DNA of 64,000 nt from Plasmopara viticola (taxonomy: Eukaryota; Oomycota; Peronosporomycetes; Peronosporales; Peronosporaceae), in the NCBI GenBank assembly GCA_001695595.3, contig MBPM02000012.1, positions 620,001-684,000 on the forward strand. Direction: 5' to 3'. Within the stretch, counting starts at the first letter, position 1, and each line of letters starts with the position of its first letter. Below, one piece after another: positions 1 to 12,396 of this stretch. Made by a program: the position numbers and the translations under genes. The notes under the pieces are model-generated. The model had not been told where the DNA came from. It did no database searches and worked only from the letters and a program-made list of their open reading frames with translations.

Positions 1-490
1 CACAGAGCGCGATTATATCCGCAAAGTGTTGTTTGAAGTCAAAGATCCGACGAAAATCCTCGTGACGGACACAATGTCGCCAATCTCGTCAGTGCTGCAA
101 CTCGAAGATTCGTTGGAAAAGTGTTGGAACTTGGCAGCCACTTCGAATTGCCGGCACTTTCCCGTCATTGGCGTCATGCGGCAAGATCGCGAGAAGGAGC
201 TTGCCGGGATCTTGTCGATCAAAGATATTGTAAGGGAGATCTCGAAAGATTATAACGCAACTCCGGGTTTTCGTCTCATGGAGTTTATCAAGTCCAAGAT
301 GGAGCCCAAGCGGACGGAGCCAAAGCATGCAGCGACTGAAGTCAAGTCAGAGACCGCGTCTGTTTCGACTGAAGCGAAAGCCGTGTCAAGTGACGCGAGT
401 CAGCAACAAGAAGGGAAGGAGAAGAGTGCAACGTGTTTGAAGAAGGAGGAGGAAGGAGAGAATCAAGGCCCGGCGTCCGTAAAAACTTGA
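1..490 (+). CDS. CBS-domain protein, 3' part only
   Basis: The frame is open from base 2 to the TGA at 488-490, so the gene begins outside the window. The visible part starts with TERDYIRKV, the usual last helix of a first CBS motif. A second CBS motif follows: TDTMSPISSVLQ, then HFPVIG and LAGILSIKDIVREI. CBS pairs bind adenosyl nucleotides and regulate partner enzymes or channels. The last 60 or so residues are low-complexity, rich in Lys, Glu and Ser, and probably disordered. It converges on the zinc transporter with only 65 bp between the two stops. Family assignment is good; the physiological partner cannot be told from this fragment. Confidence 0.8.
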   Translation, partial: TERDYIRKVLFEVKDPTKILVTDTMSPISSVLQLEDSLEKCWNLAATSNCRHFPVIGVMRQDREKELAGILSIKDIVREISKDYNATPGFRLMEFIKSKMEPKRTEPKHAATEVKSETASVSTEAKAVSSDASQQQEGKEKSATCLKKEEEGENQGPASVKT

Positions 491-555
491 GTGCGCTGAC
501 AGGTGAGGTGTAGCTAAGAGGACATGGTTTCCTCAATTAAATAAAGTGCAGCGAG

Positions 556-1884
556 CTAGGCCGTCAATTCTATAGGCACCGGGTCATACGCGGCCTTCTT
601 GGTCGTTGCACGTGGGACTGACATTTTACTTTCCGCTTCAACTGCGACGTTCGAGTACGAGGCCCATTTGCAATAAAGGTCTTCGTCCCACTCCTTTTCC
701 GTCGGGTCTTCCACTTGCACGGTCAGTCGTCGAACACCCAGCGAGGCCAAAAGGTGCTGCGTTGCCCGAAGGGCTGCACGGGGCTCCCCATTCGGTAGAA
801 TGTGCACGCTGGCAGCATAGTGCCCCTCGGTGAGCATCCAAATGTGTAAATCATGCACGTCGTACACAGCCGCGAGCGCGCGAAGGCGCTTTTCAATGCG
901 CCGCAAATCGAGCGCAGGGGGCGCTCCTTCCATCAAAATGTGGATACTTTTCTTTAAAATCCCCCGGGTCGTCCCGAGGACGAGGCACGAAAAGACAATG
1001 GTCGTGATTGGGTCGGCCAGTTGCCACGACGGGTTGTACCAGATCACGCCGCCCGCGAGGCACACGCCCAGGCTTTGTAAAAAGTCCCCCAAGGCGTGAA
1101 TGTAGGCCGCTCGGACATTGATGTTTTCAAACACTGAAGGCGCGGGCACGCTTGTCGAGTCCTCGACGCAGTCGATCAAGGCCATGGCCGACATGGGCGT
1201 CTGCACCAGTTCGAGCGCCCCTGGTATGTGCTCGACGCCGTGCTTTCTCGTCGCGTCACACTGTTCCGAGGTGTCACGAGGACCAGAATTGTGTCCGTGG
1301 CCATGACTGTGGCCGTGGCCGTGACTGTGGCTGTGGCCGTGCCCCAAAATCGCCATGAGTAAAAGGTTAATGCCAAGGCCACAGACCGCAACGACAAACA
1401 TGGCCCGTCCATCCACTGTCTGCTCGGCATTGGGACGTCCTTGGTCAATCACCCTCCGCACCGCCGTGAACAAGAGCCCGACAGCGAGGACCCAGATCGA
1501 CAAGACGCTCAAGAGCGCGCCAATCACCTCGGCACGATGGTAGCCAAACGGCATGGTCGCGGACGCTGGGAATTGCCCTAAATACATGGCAAAGAGCGAC
1601 ACGAGGAACCCTGCCACGTCCGAGAACAAATGGGCGGCGTCCGTCATGATGGCCAAACTATCGGCGTAATACCCACCCGCAAACTGCACGCACATGAAGA
1701 TGAAGGAGCATAGGCATGCCAACTGGAGCTTTTTCATGGCACATTGCGCATGGCTATCGACTTGATCGAGTGCCACGAGGTGGTCGTGTGGTGAAGGAGC
1801 GTGCTGCTCTTCCACGGACGCGTCCACCGAGATGCTCAGCGCCGGCTCCTGAAGTTTAGCTGGCGGTGGTGACGATTTACTCAT
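556..1884 (-). CDS. CDF-family zinc transporter (ZnT-like)
   Basis: This 442-residue cation diffusion facilitator moves Zn2+ out of the cytosol, into organelles or out of the cell, by proton exchange. Six membrane segments are visible. The two HxxxD metal sites typical of zinc CDFs are present in DAAHLFSDVAG (TM2) and HALGDFLQSLG (TM5). A His-rich cytosolic loop (HGHSHSHGHGHSHGHGH) lies between TM4 and TM5. The C-terminal metallochaperone-like domain carries VYDVHDLHIW. The frame stays open upstream to 2007 but has no ATG there, so the ATG at 1882-1884 is taken as the start. No intron is needed. The His loop is coded by a short GC-rich repeat (1302-1345) that could vary in length. Zinc over manganese is inferred from the HxxxD residues. 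Confidence 0.93.
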   Translation of the reverse strand: MSKSSPPPAKLQEPALSISVDASVEEQHAPSPHDHLVALDQVDSHAQCAMKKLQLACLCSFIFMCVQFAGGYYADSLAIMTDAAHLFSDVAGFLVSLFAMYLGQFPASATMPFGYHRAEVIGALLSVLSIWVLAVGLLFTAVRRVIDQGRPNAEQTVDGRAMFVVAVCGLGINLLLMAILGHGHSHSHGHGHSHGHGHNSGPRDTSEQCDATRKHGVEHIPGALELVQTPMSAMALIDCVEDSTSVPAPSVFENINVRAAYIHALGDFLQSLGVCLAGGVIWYNPSWQLADPITTIVFSCLVLGTTRGILKKSIHILMEGAPPALDLRRIEKRLRALAAVYDVHDLHIWMLTEGHYAASVHILPNGEPRAALRATQHLLASLGVRRLTVQVEDPTEKEWDEDLYCKWASYSNVAVEAESKMSVPRATTKKAAYDPVPIELTA

Positions 1885-4800
1885 TGTAAAACGTCCTTTA
1901 GTGACACGTGGAGTAAGAGGCGCACGCAAAAGCACAAGCAAAAGCAAAACTTGAGCACTTCCTGCAGTGGGAGAGCGAGCGTTGATCGTCACGACAGATG
2001 GTTGCAATTAGTGGCAATTCAGACCTTTTTATCCTATTAACTCAATCTTTTTGGAAGTAAAGGAGCTAGCTTTACCGACCACAGTGCATAAAATAAGCTG
2101 AACAAATCTTTATATTTTTTCCATTGCACAATTTGAGCTCATATGGTTGACCAGTCCCTGTTTCTATACTAAGCCTGCTCAAAGCGATGAAACAGCAGTC
2201 TATATTATTGAAGAGGATTACATTGTCTGGAAGGCAGCGACAGAGATGCAAGCTGTCAGCTATTATATAGAAGTCGTGACGTCTAATAAAAGTGGGTTAG
2301 TCTAGCAACAAATACGAAGCGCCCTACGTTCTTCAGTCCAGTTACTAGTATTGCAGCGTAAGTATTATTATTACAACTAGCAGCCAATAAATTATTGAAG
2401 CTGAGAAATGTTTCCGAGGTCCAAGAAAAAATTCGAAAAGATTTGTAAGCTTTGCAGGCATTATGTTAAAAACTATCTTTTGTGAGGACGAAATAGAATA
2501 CGTTGATGGGCTCATAGTTGTAAGTAAGCGTTAATTTGCTGCGATGGTGGCGACCATTAAAGCTCCTGTTTTTGCATTAGAAAGTCGGTACGTACCAAGC
2601 CTTCATACGTGTGCTAGCGACACCATGTTCGTGCGATGGTTGAAAGCTAAGAAGAGTGCTGCAAAAGAGCATGTGCTAGATTTTACTCTATTATTAGCTC
2701 GAACGATCTTATTCGGTAGATACTGCAAAAGATAACTCTGCGATTTGTGTCTTGCACAGGGATTTTGTTACGTTGTGGCATGCTATTAGCATCAACAATA
2801 CTGTGTAAGATAAACAGCCAAATCTTTTTTTTTGTGCTAGTAGACGCATTTACGGGCTTGGAGCTGGTACCAATAACATCATACGTCGCAGTCAGATACC
2901 GCAGGAATTTGATTTCTATGACAAATATAGAAAGTTACTTCCCATAGATCGATCTTTTAGATTGCTAAACATGGTATAGAACTTACGAATTTGTCGCACA
3001 CTAATATATTGACAAGACTACAAGTCTGCATAAACGTAAAGTGTCAAGATCAAAATTATTGGTAACAGTGGAGCCAAAATTGTAGAACGTACAACGATTT
3101 TCAAGACTGCCACGTGCCCAACAGATTGATGCACGGCTTCATTATAGCGACTTGGTCGTAAAAATTAGTGCCGTAAATTTACCATAAAACCAAGCTTTAG
3201 TAATCGAAGCTGGTTTTCCGCTTGTACTCTGTCGGTCTTCATACCCGTTCGTGCACTAAAGGTTGTCGAAACGAATTTTTTTTTTATCCGAATAATTACA
3301 GTCAAAAAGAAGTAAAGGTAGCATGAGATATATAACAAGAATTGAGTCAAACAATAAGTGCAATCTAGCGCACACGTCGAATCTCCAAAGCTAATACAGT
3401 GAGCGGTCATCTATCGGAAGCCTGTATGACTTTCGGCATACCTTCTCTGTGCAAAACGCAGTATAAGCCCGTCACACCATGCAGCGCTTGTAGTCAACCC
3501 TACACCCACGCGGGTGGATCGACTGACTTGAATTCTCGAAAAGGTTTCACAATGGATCAAACCACCTACCGAACGAGTCGTGCGAACTACTTGGAAGCCT
3601 TTGTGGCTTCTGTAAGCTTGAGGATGTGGCTGTAATTGCAGCCCTAAGCAGCTGAAAAACGTCAACACACCGCCTAATGTGAGGTATTGCTAGTAAAAAA
3701 ATCTGGAGACTACTAAATAATGATGAAAGACATGACCACTTAGTCGGTCATGATAAAAGGGTGATGGGGTGCACTTGACATTTGCACTCTCAGTCCAGAA
3801 GCTGGTCACTTACTGTAAAACAACTTATACGGAGCGTTTTGTGTCCTGAATACACATGTAGGAGCAATTGGGAGTAGCGTTACTTTTGTCGATTTACGAG
3901 CTCCGCTAGTGTGTGCGTCTTCTTGCGTAAGACGTGACCTTATAGACATAATCATGGGCTAAAAACGTAAACGAACTCCAATGTTAGGGCGCCAAAATCC
4001 GAACAAGTCAAGGTGATCGTGCTTATAGACTACCCGACGGTAGTTACACCTCGCTCTTGACTTTTTACAGTGCAGGTCTCAACAACGAAAGAATGCCTTT
4101 TGAGAATAAAAAGCAGTCACAGACATGTTCGCTCTACTGAAATGTCGTAATTGAGCAAGGTCCTATATAACGGGACCCGAGTAGTGGTGTCCCCAGATCC
4201 TCTCACAATGGACTTAGGCGTCGTCGAGCAACCAACATTTTCTGCTATGAATGCGAAAGGACAAGACACATGATCCGGGTTTTTTTCTGAAAAGGATTGA
4301 CAAAGTAGATCTCCGTCTTGTCACACTTTTGAAGGGCTACTGGGCCCCACATACTATGGGAAACCTCGGTCACGAGGCACCTTACTGGGAATATCTAACA
4401 TCTCACGATGGGCGCATTGTTGCCACAAACTATCAGGGCTTAGCCACTGGTAGTTTTGTAGATCTCAAACGATAGCTTACAGTGATTGCACATACAAGTG
4501 AAGAAATTGTAATATGCTTTTGAGAGCGAGCAGCAAAAATCAAGTCAATATTGATTCGACTGGTTAATGGAGCTATCTTGATCGTCTATCGGCTCAAAAA
4601 GACCTAGTTGTGATTTTGAGGATTTTATCAGCACAGAGTCACAGTTTTTTCTTGAAATGGACAAGTATGACTTGATTCTTAGCATACCGTGACTTGAAAA
4701 TCACGAACCCATATCGATTGGTGAGGCAAGGCTATAGGTGCTAGCTGCACAAATTCATGCCACACGACTAAAAACCAGTTTACCCACCCTTGGGGTGCGT

Positions 4801-6189
4801 ACGGCTCCAAGTACAGGACCTAAACCAATATGAAACGTATCGAAGTATCGATAACTTCTTTCGAAGGCAGATGTGACCACTGATTTAAGTTTTCTTGGCA
4901 GCCTTGAGCTGCCGAGCTGCAACAAGATGACTCTCTCACCCTTGGCCACATCGATTTACGAAAGCGTGCAAATGATTGCATGTTGGAAGTGTCAAAATCG
5001 ACAGCGTTTCGTCAGGCAAAGCCATGACTGAAGCCAGCTGTGGTCATTCCGTCATCTTTAGAGGCGGGAGAAAGGCTTTGCGAGCCAATTGTGCGAATAC
5101 TGGCTAGGCTAATAGAAGTCGTATTTTCCTGTTTCTCTTGGTCAATTTAAATGAGACTGCACTCGATCAAATTGGATCTAACGTTAAGGCCAGTAATTGG
5201 CGCTAACAAGACGCGCTAGCGGATGACAGACATCTGACACATAATGCATAGATATGGTAAGTGGGGGGTCACTTCACCCTTCATAAATCGTAGAAGTCCT
5301 CGCCGGAAAATATAGCTTCATCGCAAATTTTCAACACCGGCTGAGGGCAAAAGTCACAGTCCGGGAAGGCTCCGCTGCTGCAAAATTGATTTAAGTCTTG
5401 TTCTGTAAGCAGCCATGGAATTTAAGATGACAAAAAGGCGAAAATCGTCTCGACTTAGCTAACATTTTCAAAAACGTTTTATGATATAGTAACTTACTCT
5501 TGATTTGTACTTAAAAGTTTGAATAATTTTAAATGTACACCATGTAAAAAGTGAGAAAAAAATTAGCCGAAGTCTTTCTCCGCCGAATGCCACTCTTTGT
5601 CAAAATTGGCATAACGTTAAGTGGTCTCAAAAAGCATGTTTCACTCACCTATTTAACGACATATTTTTTCTCAAAGCAGCAATGGAATAATACATCAGAG
5701 TGCATGTGTGGGCAGACGCTCGTAATGGTCAAAGCATCTCTGTGACCAAACGGCTATATGTCGCTGAGGCTCTTGTGTTCTCACTGGTTGACTCTACATT
5801 CTACCGCTACGTGTACCAATCGCTTTGAGGGACACGTACAAATACTCTAATCAACTTTGATTGTAGTCATCAACTAAAGTTATGGCATTATATGACGTGT
5901 AGCCGGACATAATGATTAGAAGGACATACTTTCTGCAGATGAGTGTTTGTGCTGGCTTTGCTAGACTATTTAGCTTCTTAAACTTGAACTTGTCGCCGGT
6001 CTTCTTTGTTTTACGAAGTTAGAAAGTCGGTGGAGAGGGTAACTAATTTGACTCCGAAACATGCCATTTTTGCTCTAAAGATATCAATCAGCTCACATTA
6101 AATTGTTATGCAGTACGGATTTTTGATTGCATCGGCTAGGCTCAAAGCTCCTTGAGATTTATTAAGACCATAATTCTGTAAGAACGGAA
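1885..6189. other. Gene-free, AT-rich stretch
   Basis: No gene was recognised. Open frames are short, occur on both strands and lack family motifs. A frame at 4251-4475 (+) with GYWAPHTMGNLGHEAPYWEY is the longest protein-like piece, and I could not assign it. A purine-rich run at 5256-5268 resembles a retroelement polypurine tract but stands alone. Confidence 0.5.
4755..4949 (-). pseudogene. Possible Gypsy polyprotein C-terminal relic
   Basis: The frame reads VAKGERVILLQLGSSRLPRKLK. This resembles the segment after the integrase core of Gypsy-type polyproteins, where a K-G-D/E-x-V-L-L strand is followed by LGSSKLxPR. Nothing upstream or downstream keeps the frame, and no other pol motif was found nearby. 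It is best read as a short decayed fragment; chance similarity is possible. Confidence 0.25.
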
Positions 6190-7020
6190 ATAAGTTTGAC
6201 CTGTTTGTCCCGAAAAGTGGCAAGATGGCTGGAATTACAAGTCTGACAAGCTTAATGAGGTTGCAATCGCGCTTTCGCGTCGGTTAGATTATTTGTTAGA
6301 CCGTTTCAAAAGGATCGAAAACTCTTTGAGTAGCAGATTTAAAAGTGATACATAATGGGTACCGAGCCAGGGTCCATCTTTTTTTATCGTAGGCGAATAA
6401 GCCATAATTGGGTTGGTAATACCTCAACAGCGGTCACAGCTGCATTATTGTGAGTGGGCAAACGGTTTGTTCCGTCACAGACCCTACCGACCCTGTGGCT
6501 CGAGCGGTTATCCGTTCGACCCAAGATCGGAAGGTACCTGGGTCGATACCCATAGGATCCAAATTAAGGCAGCCGGAGATATGTCACTGAAGAGGACGAG
6601 CCATTACACCCGAGTGTGTGACTGCCCTACCAACTCGTGCCCGATTGGGTAATAAAAGTATTGGGTGCCCCACTGACCAAAAAAGCCCCATAGTGTAATG
6701 AGAAGTACGAAACCCGGTACCAATATGGGTCGGATTGCTACCAGCATCCCGCGATAGACACAGCTTAGTCCTAGCGCGTGGATTCCGGTAGCTTAAATTT
6801 CCATCACAGACCCGTATCCAGCATTGTCGTTGTTCCAAACGACGAAATCCTGAAAAAGATATATTCATGATGCTCAACTTAGCGGTCAATTGGTCCAAAA
6901 GAAAATCATTTCCGGGTTCGCACACCCCATTGGTTGCCCTTACCTGTGACTAAGTATGTAAGACCTGACACAGGGTCGAGTCCTACCTCTCACACGTCGG
7001 CTCTCATACCGAGCTTGTTA
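6190..7020 (+). mobile_element. Decayed LTR copy A, interrupted by a SINE-like insert
   Basis: This segment aligns by eye, with many substitutions, to 15985-16520. Shared blocks include the CTGTTTGTCCC..GGCAAGATGGCT start, a block around AGGATCGAAA, the block around GGTCACAGCTGCATTATTG (6433-6451), the GATATATTC block near 6858, and the CACCCCATTGGTTGCCC block near 6923. The last block sits where copy B has TGGTGACCC, the start of a primer binding site matching tRNA-Trp as used by some LTR retroelements. It therefore looks like an old LTR plus the start of the internal region. The part at 6485-6803 is a separate insertion absent from copy B. Confidence 0.6.
6475..6813 (+). mobile_element. tRNA-headed SINE-like element with 10-bp target duplication
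   Basis: The direct repeat TCACAGACCC lies at 6475-6484 and 6804-6813 and encloses 319 bp. The 5' part (6489-6560) folds like a tRNA. The acceptor stem GACCCTG pairs with TAGGATC with one mismatch. The A-box region is TGGCTCGAGCGG. The anticodon stem TTCGA pairs with TCGGA around a 7-base loop, and the B-box-like sequence is GGGTCGATACCC. Related bodies occur at about 43600-43905 and 43905-44120. The related LTR copy B lacks this block and acts as an empty site. tRNA-derived SINEs are known from Phytophthora; whether this family is one of those needs a database search. Confidence 0.65.
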
Positions 7021-10000
7021 ATACTTTTAAGCTGTAGGGAGAGCAAAAGCCTTGACTTTGCAAAAGTTTTATGACAACACGTAAATAGGGCTGCCAAGAT
7101 GGTGGATTTGATTTTTCTGTTCCAATCAGTGAGATTAAGAACCTAAGAGCGATGCCGTTTATAATTACGACGTATAAATTCCGTGACCTTCTAAACAGGG
7201 CAAGGATTAGCAGTTCGTCGCACCTACTACTCCATACGTTTTGGAATGCATTCGCTAAACATAGAGTTGACCACTTTTAACTCTAAAACCCGAGCCTGTG
7301 AACCCGATGAGACCTGGCTTTGCGAGCCTGCCTTAAGGCGGAGAGCTGGAGCCTTTTTTTCCTTTTGAAGGAGTTTATATTTATCGTGATATGCATGGGG
7401 CATCTGTCGTTATGCACCGGTGTCATCGACAAAAACGACTGTATCTTCTTTGATTGACGATGCATCAACCGAGCGCTCAAATTATCGCACCAGGTATCCG
7501 AGCTTAATAGATGCTCGAGGCAAACGAGCATTCTATTGTTAGCTTAGATTGAATCAGTCTCGACAATTCTGGTTTATATTGCTTACGAGCTACTAGTTGC
7601 AGTGGGGCTGACGTATCTTTTTGTATGGATGAAGCGTGAGAATAGGTCTTTGACCTTTTCTCAATATTTATGACGATTTACGTCGCAGATTTTTATCTGT
7701 CTGCTTCGAAAGTAAGTATTGAACTTAGTACCAGGACTGCATAAATTTGATATTTATCAAAGATGATCAGTTTATCGATAAACTATTATCTAGCATCGTA
7801 CTTCCAAGTGGTATCCATTGAGCATTGGTCACTAGGTTATGTGCTGCTTTCCGGCTTGCTTTTTAGTGCTAAGCTCTGCCTTTTTGTTGATTTTGGCAAT
7901 ACTACTGCACTTATGTCACACAATATGACAAAACCGCCAGCTTTGCACGTCCCTTTACAGGGTTTATGGAATATTTTACCACACTTGTTATGCGTGCGGC
8001 TTTAATTGACCGGATTTATCGTAAAAAAAGCTCTTCTAGGAAGTATCCGAGGCACCTGAAGGATCCCTAAGGAATTTGTAAGGCCTCTACTAAGCCTTTT
8101 ATAGCGCTCTACTGACATTACTGGCTGTCTTAGACGCTGGCGTTAAAAGCACCACCACCTGTATGCAACAAGGGTCCGCAAACAAAAAGCATAGATTCCT
8201 TAAACAGGATGAGCTACATAGCTTTTCGAATGATGAGCATAGCATTTCCAACTGCGGAATAAAGCTCCGCAAGCAGATCGCATTGTTTTGCTAGACACAA
8301 TAAATAACAAATAGTTAGCGAACTGCCTACAACTACGGGCAACATAGCTCTACTAGGATGCGATCCTAGACTGACCCCTGAGTATCACGATTTACTGACT
8401 TATTCTACAGCATAAATGTTTCTTAAGCGGGTAATTGTGTTATGACGATTGGCTTCAATAAGGCAATTTCAGAAGTGTCAGAGATACTAGGCCTACAAGA
8501 TATGAAGTCCATGGCCGGGAGAATATGTAATCATCTCATAGATGATCTTTTCAAAGACTAAAACTAGTATTGAGGATATAAATACGTCTTTTGTCGGCGA
8601 ACAAGATGTCCAGATAATTCTTATAAACAGTGTAAGTTGCACCTGGGTTCAAGGAGTCTGGAGATTCTCAGAGATATAGTGTTCAAAGAAACTAACATAT
8701 TAGTGCCCACTCAGCTGAAAGGGTACATGATCTATTCTGAACCGGGCACGAGGTATTGTATCATCACTACTACTAGAGCAGTGTGAGTTCATCGTTGCTT
8801 TCTCCTTCGAAACAGCAATAATAGCATGGTGCCGATTCAAACATCCCGCACACGTCATCGATTTTCTGAGCTCGAATGTCGAGCGGAACGTGGTGACTAG
8901 TTCGTATCAATAAAAGTAGAGTGCGACAGCATATGCACAAAGCCTGTCTCAAGTTAGAGCTTGATGCTAAGGGGTACATGCGAATGCACGGTGGATAGTG
9001 CACTGTCCTCGGTAGACAGCTGCAGCCAGCTTTAAAAGGGGAACATCACACTTATTTGTACGTCTAGCGACATGCTGTGAGAGTTGTCATAAGGGCTCCA
9101 GCGATGTAAAAAACTAATCATACAATTTTTTCGCCAGTACAGCTTTCACTTTTATACAAATGACGATATATGTGTCCGTCTTCGCTCGATATCAGATAGA
9201 TCGACTCTTTAGTCTATTTTCGAGGTCATGATAATTAAATACATAAAACCAGCATTTTCAGGGTAAGGAAAAGTGCTCGGCTAAATTTTTGGTAGCCTTA
9301 GGATTCGAGCAACTCCCGGGAGAAAAGAGAGAGCTGTTTCGGGCTAAATTCTCAAAAGTATTTATAAAAGTGATTCGACTATGTTTTGTACAGGGGTCTC
9401 GCAAATCTTATGTTTGATGAATCGAAAAAGGTGTTGGGTTAGTCAGTAATATATAGTCTTTTAGCAGTATTAATAAAAGCCTTCAGTAGGCATGATTTTT
9501 GGCTTTGCTAGATACGACAGTACCTAAAAGTCACTTGAGACGCTCCCGACTATGCCATCGTCGACGCCATCCTGCGACTCGATGAAGATGAGAATGAGAA
9601 ACCCGTTCTGAGCTGCCGAATAAAATTCTTTGTTAGCCACAAGAATCTTGTTGCTAGATAGTACGCACTAGTAAATATTAGATAAAAGTGTAATGAAATT
9701 TGTTCAGCAACTCGTGAATATCAGGTGCGATGTCTAGACTCTAAGCCCTTCATGGTCTTTTAAGAGCACATATCCTTGCGTATCGCAATAATTATGCCCC
9801 ACTTGTCCCTATGACTCTTAGATCATGACCAACGACTGTCAAGTATACTGCTAAAGTGGTGATTGCAGTCAAAGCTATGTCAATCTTTTGCATAAGATTT
9901 TAATTCTCATCCACCAAGACGAGTCTTTGTACACTTGTGTTTAGTAACGCGGTCTAACTTTTGTGGCCACAATTAGCTTATCGCACGCATGTACGATGCG

Positions 10001-12396
10001 CCACTTGCCATTTGGCTCTTACTATGCCGAGCCATTTCTATTGACGAATGAAAGCGTCGATGACAAACTTTTTCTTTTGAAGTAGGTCAATGCTGTGTCA
10101 CGCAAACTTTAGTATCTGCAACAAGGTCAGATCTCTGATGTACGCCTCTATCATGCAGAAAGATCAAAGGCGGGTCTTCAGAGGCCACATCATGGTATTC
10201 TTTCACCAAAGCTCAATATAGGTCTTTTAAATCTTTCAATATCGGACAACACTAAGTGCCTTTTTGTAATTTATTAAAATTACCTCTCGGAAAAGCGGTA
10301 ATACTACATTTCTGCTTCAGGTCCTATGACCATATATGGCTAGCTTTCAAAATTCGACATAACCTTTTTGCTCAGCGCAAGCAGTGCATACACTGGTTTT
10401 ATTGGTCTCGGGCTGGTGGTGTCTTTGACCGTGCCTGTGTTGTCCTATATACAGCCTAGCGCTATCAATGCTTATCAACACGTGTACATAACATCTTCGC
10501 CGTGCACAACAAGACGCCCTACATTGCTCGGTGAGCGCTATGCGTCACCGTCTTCCCTTCGACAAGATCGATGGTCTCGACGAGATTCTCCTTGTCAATT
10601 TCGTGTTGATTGATTGCGCATTGATGAACCAATGTCTACATTGATTGCCGGCCAAAATCTCTGCTTAACATATCTTCCTCTGAATGATGCACATGTTTTT
10701 ATCAAAGGAGGCACTCGACCGCATGTCGAATATGTCACTACGGACGACCATTGACGACGTGCGTAAATCAGTAGGCTACTTGCTACTCCATGTGCATCGT
10801 CAAAGCCACACTCTTGATGCCTAGACCAAAGGTTGACTACGCCAATTACGGCATGCAGCAAGTAGTATCATCTACGAGCAGTGGTTAGTGGATAGCATGC
10901 CCCTCCACATGCAGTTGGATAGCCTTGTCAATCCTTAAAGCCAATTTTGCCGCTCATGACATGCAGCGAGTGCGTACGACAAACATTCGGTGGCTTACCT
11001 GTCGCTTCACGCGTAGCGATAGGGCCTCCTCAACTTTGCCTTAGCTTAACTTCAATTTAATTTATCCAGCATGGAGCACATGCTGCTTCCCACGAGATCA
11101 CTCGGATGTTGCTTTTCTTACGACGCTCGATTAAATCATAAGGGCCCATTCAGGACATATTGGAGAAGTAAGTCTATCTGTTGATGTACTCCTCTTGAAT
11201 TTAAATTGTCTCTTTTATCGCTGCAGTCTTTACTTCAACGGTATGAACACGAGGCAGGTTCACTCCAGGTCATTCATGATCATCTTGACTTCTTCGAAAA
11301 AGTGGTGCTACAGTACTGAAGGCCTCCAGCGCCTTTAGATCATTTGTATATATTCATAAAGCTACCTTGTATGCAGACAAAAAAGTGTGCCCTTCGGCTT
11401 CTCAGTCGAGAGAGTGCAAACGCCGCGCACCGACCATCTGTGACCTTGGTCACTTAAGATGCCGCCTTAAGACCTCTGATAAAAAGGCAATAGTTTTCTC
11501 AGTTTTTCGAAGGTAGAGACACTAAGCTTTGCCAACTTGGGCCCCATAATTACCATTACCACCGAGGTTACTGAAATCTGTGCTACCTCAGCTTAAGAAG
11601 CATAAACTTTGCCTGTAAAGCTCAACCGCCACGACGCGCTTTCGCTGCTCGGCAACATGGCGAGCTAAAAATACAGCCGCAGATTGATGTCAGCAAGTTC
11701 TCTAAGTATGGTGACTGCGCGTCTGACAGATACGAAAAGGTATTTTTATTATTCTCAGAAGCCTGTGTGAGTAAGCGTAAAACTGATTACAAGTGTTACT
11801 AAATTTGACGAGTTCACTCGGCACCTTGTACAGAAGGGGCGTGCAGGAAATATTGCAACCTTCCGTTCAACGACCGCTCATTATTTCAGATCTTGAGGGA
11901 TCCGCATGCGCAATAGATTGCAGATGGGAGACTGATCCATATTAAACAATAATTTGACTTGTGCTCCTTTGGAAGCAAATAAGTTTAATTCTACAGTTAA
12001 CGCAGGGATCATATCTACCTTCGAAATACATTCGATCGCAAACCGGTCTAGATATCGACAAGGCTTAGGTGCCACCATTCTTTTAAGGCTTCTCTTTTCG
12101 AGTAGCCAGAAGAGCTCGGCTTTATCGTACGACCCATTGCGCACAAAGCCACATTTAATACAACGTGTCACGTGTCATAGTCTAAATGAGGGCGGGCGGA
12201 TACTTTACTTTATTATCTTGACGTGATAGCCGCACTTTGCTAAAGATTGAGGTACAACATCCTCTGTGCTATACTTGCAACGAAGACCGTAGTACCTACT
12301 TTGAGTTATCGATCATCATTTCCAACAAAATCAAATATAGTCCTAAAGCTCATCTTGTAGGCAAGTCGACATAGACTATAGAAATGCATACACTAA
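7021..12396. other. Gene-free, AT-rich stretch
   Basis: No gene was recognised. Open frames are below about 100 codons and overlap each other on both strands. A slightly more GC-rich part at 10480-11060 looks like worn coding sequence, but none of its six frames gave a motif I could name. The only weak lead is the fragment at 11881-12171. Confidence 0.45.
11881..12171 (-). pseudogene. Possible pogo/Tigger-type transposase fragment
   Basis: A 96-codon frame contains LFNMDQSPI, which resembles the first catalytic Asp region (NMDET/QTP) of DDE_1 transposases. It is preceded by a stretch compatible with the domain before that Asp. No second or third catalytic residue could be placed and the frame begins without ATG. 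Read it as a weak relic call. Confidence 0.2.

Noticed and set aside
1885..2007. N-terminal extension of the zinc transporter
   Set aside because: The open frame there starts with TTG and has no ATG; the first ATG is at 1884.
6489..6560. Functional tRNA gene
   Set aside because: The D arm is irregular, the T loop lacks one base and position 33 is not T. It fits a tRNA-derived element head.
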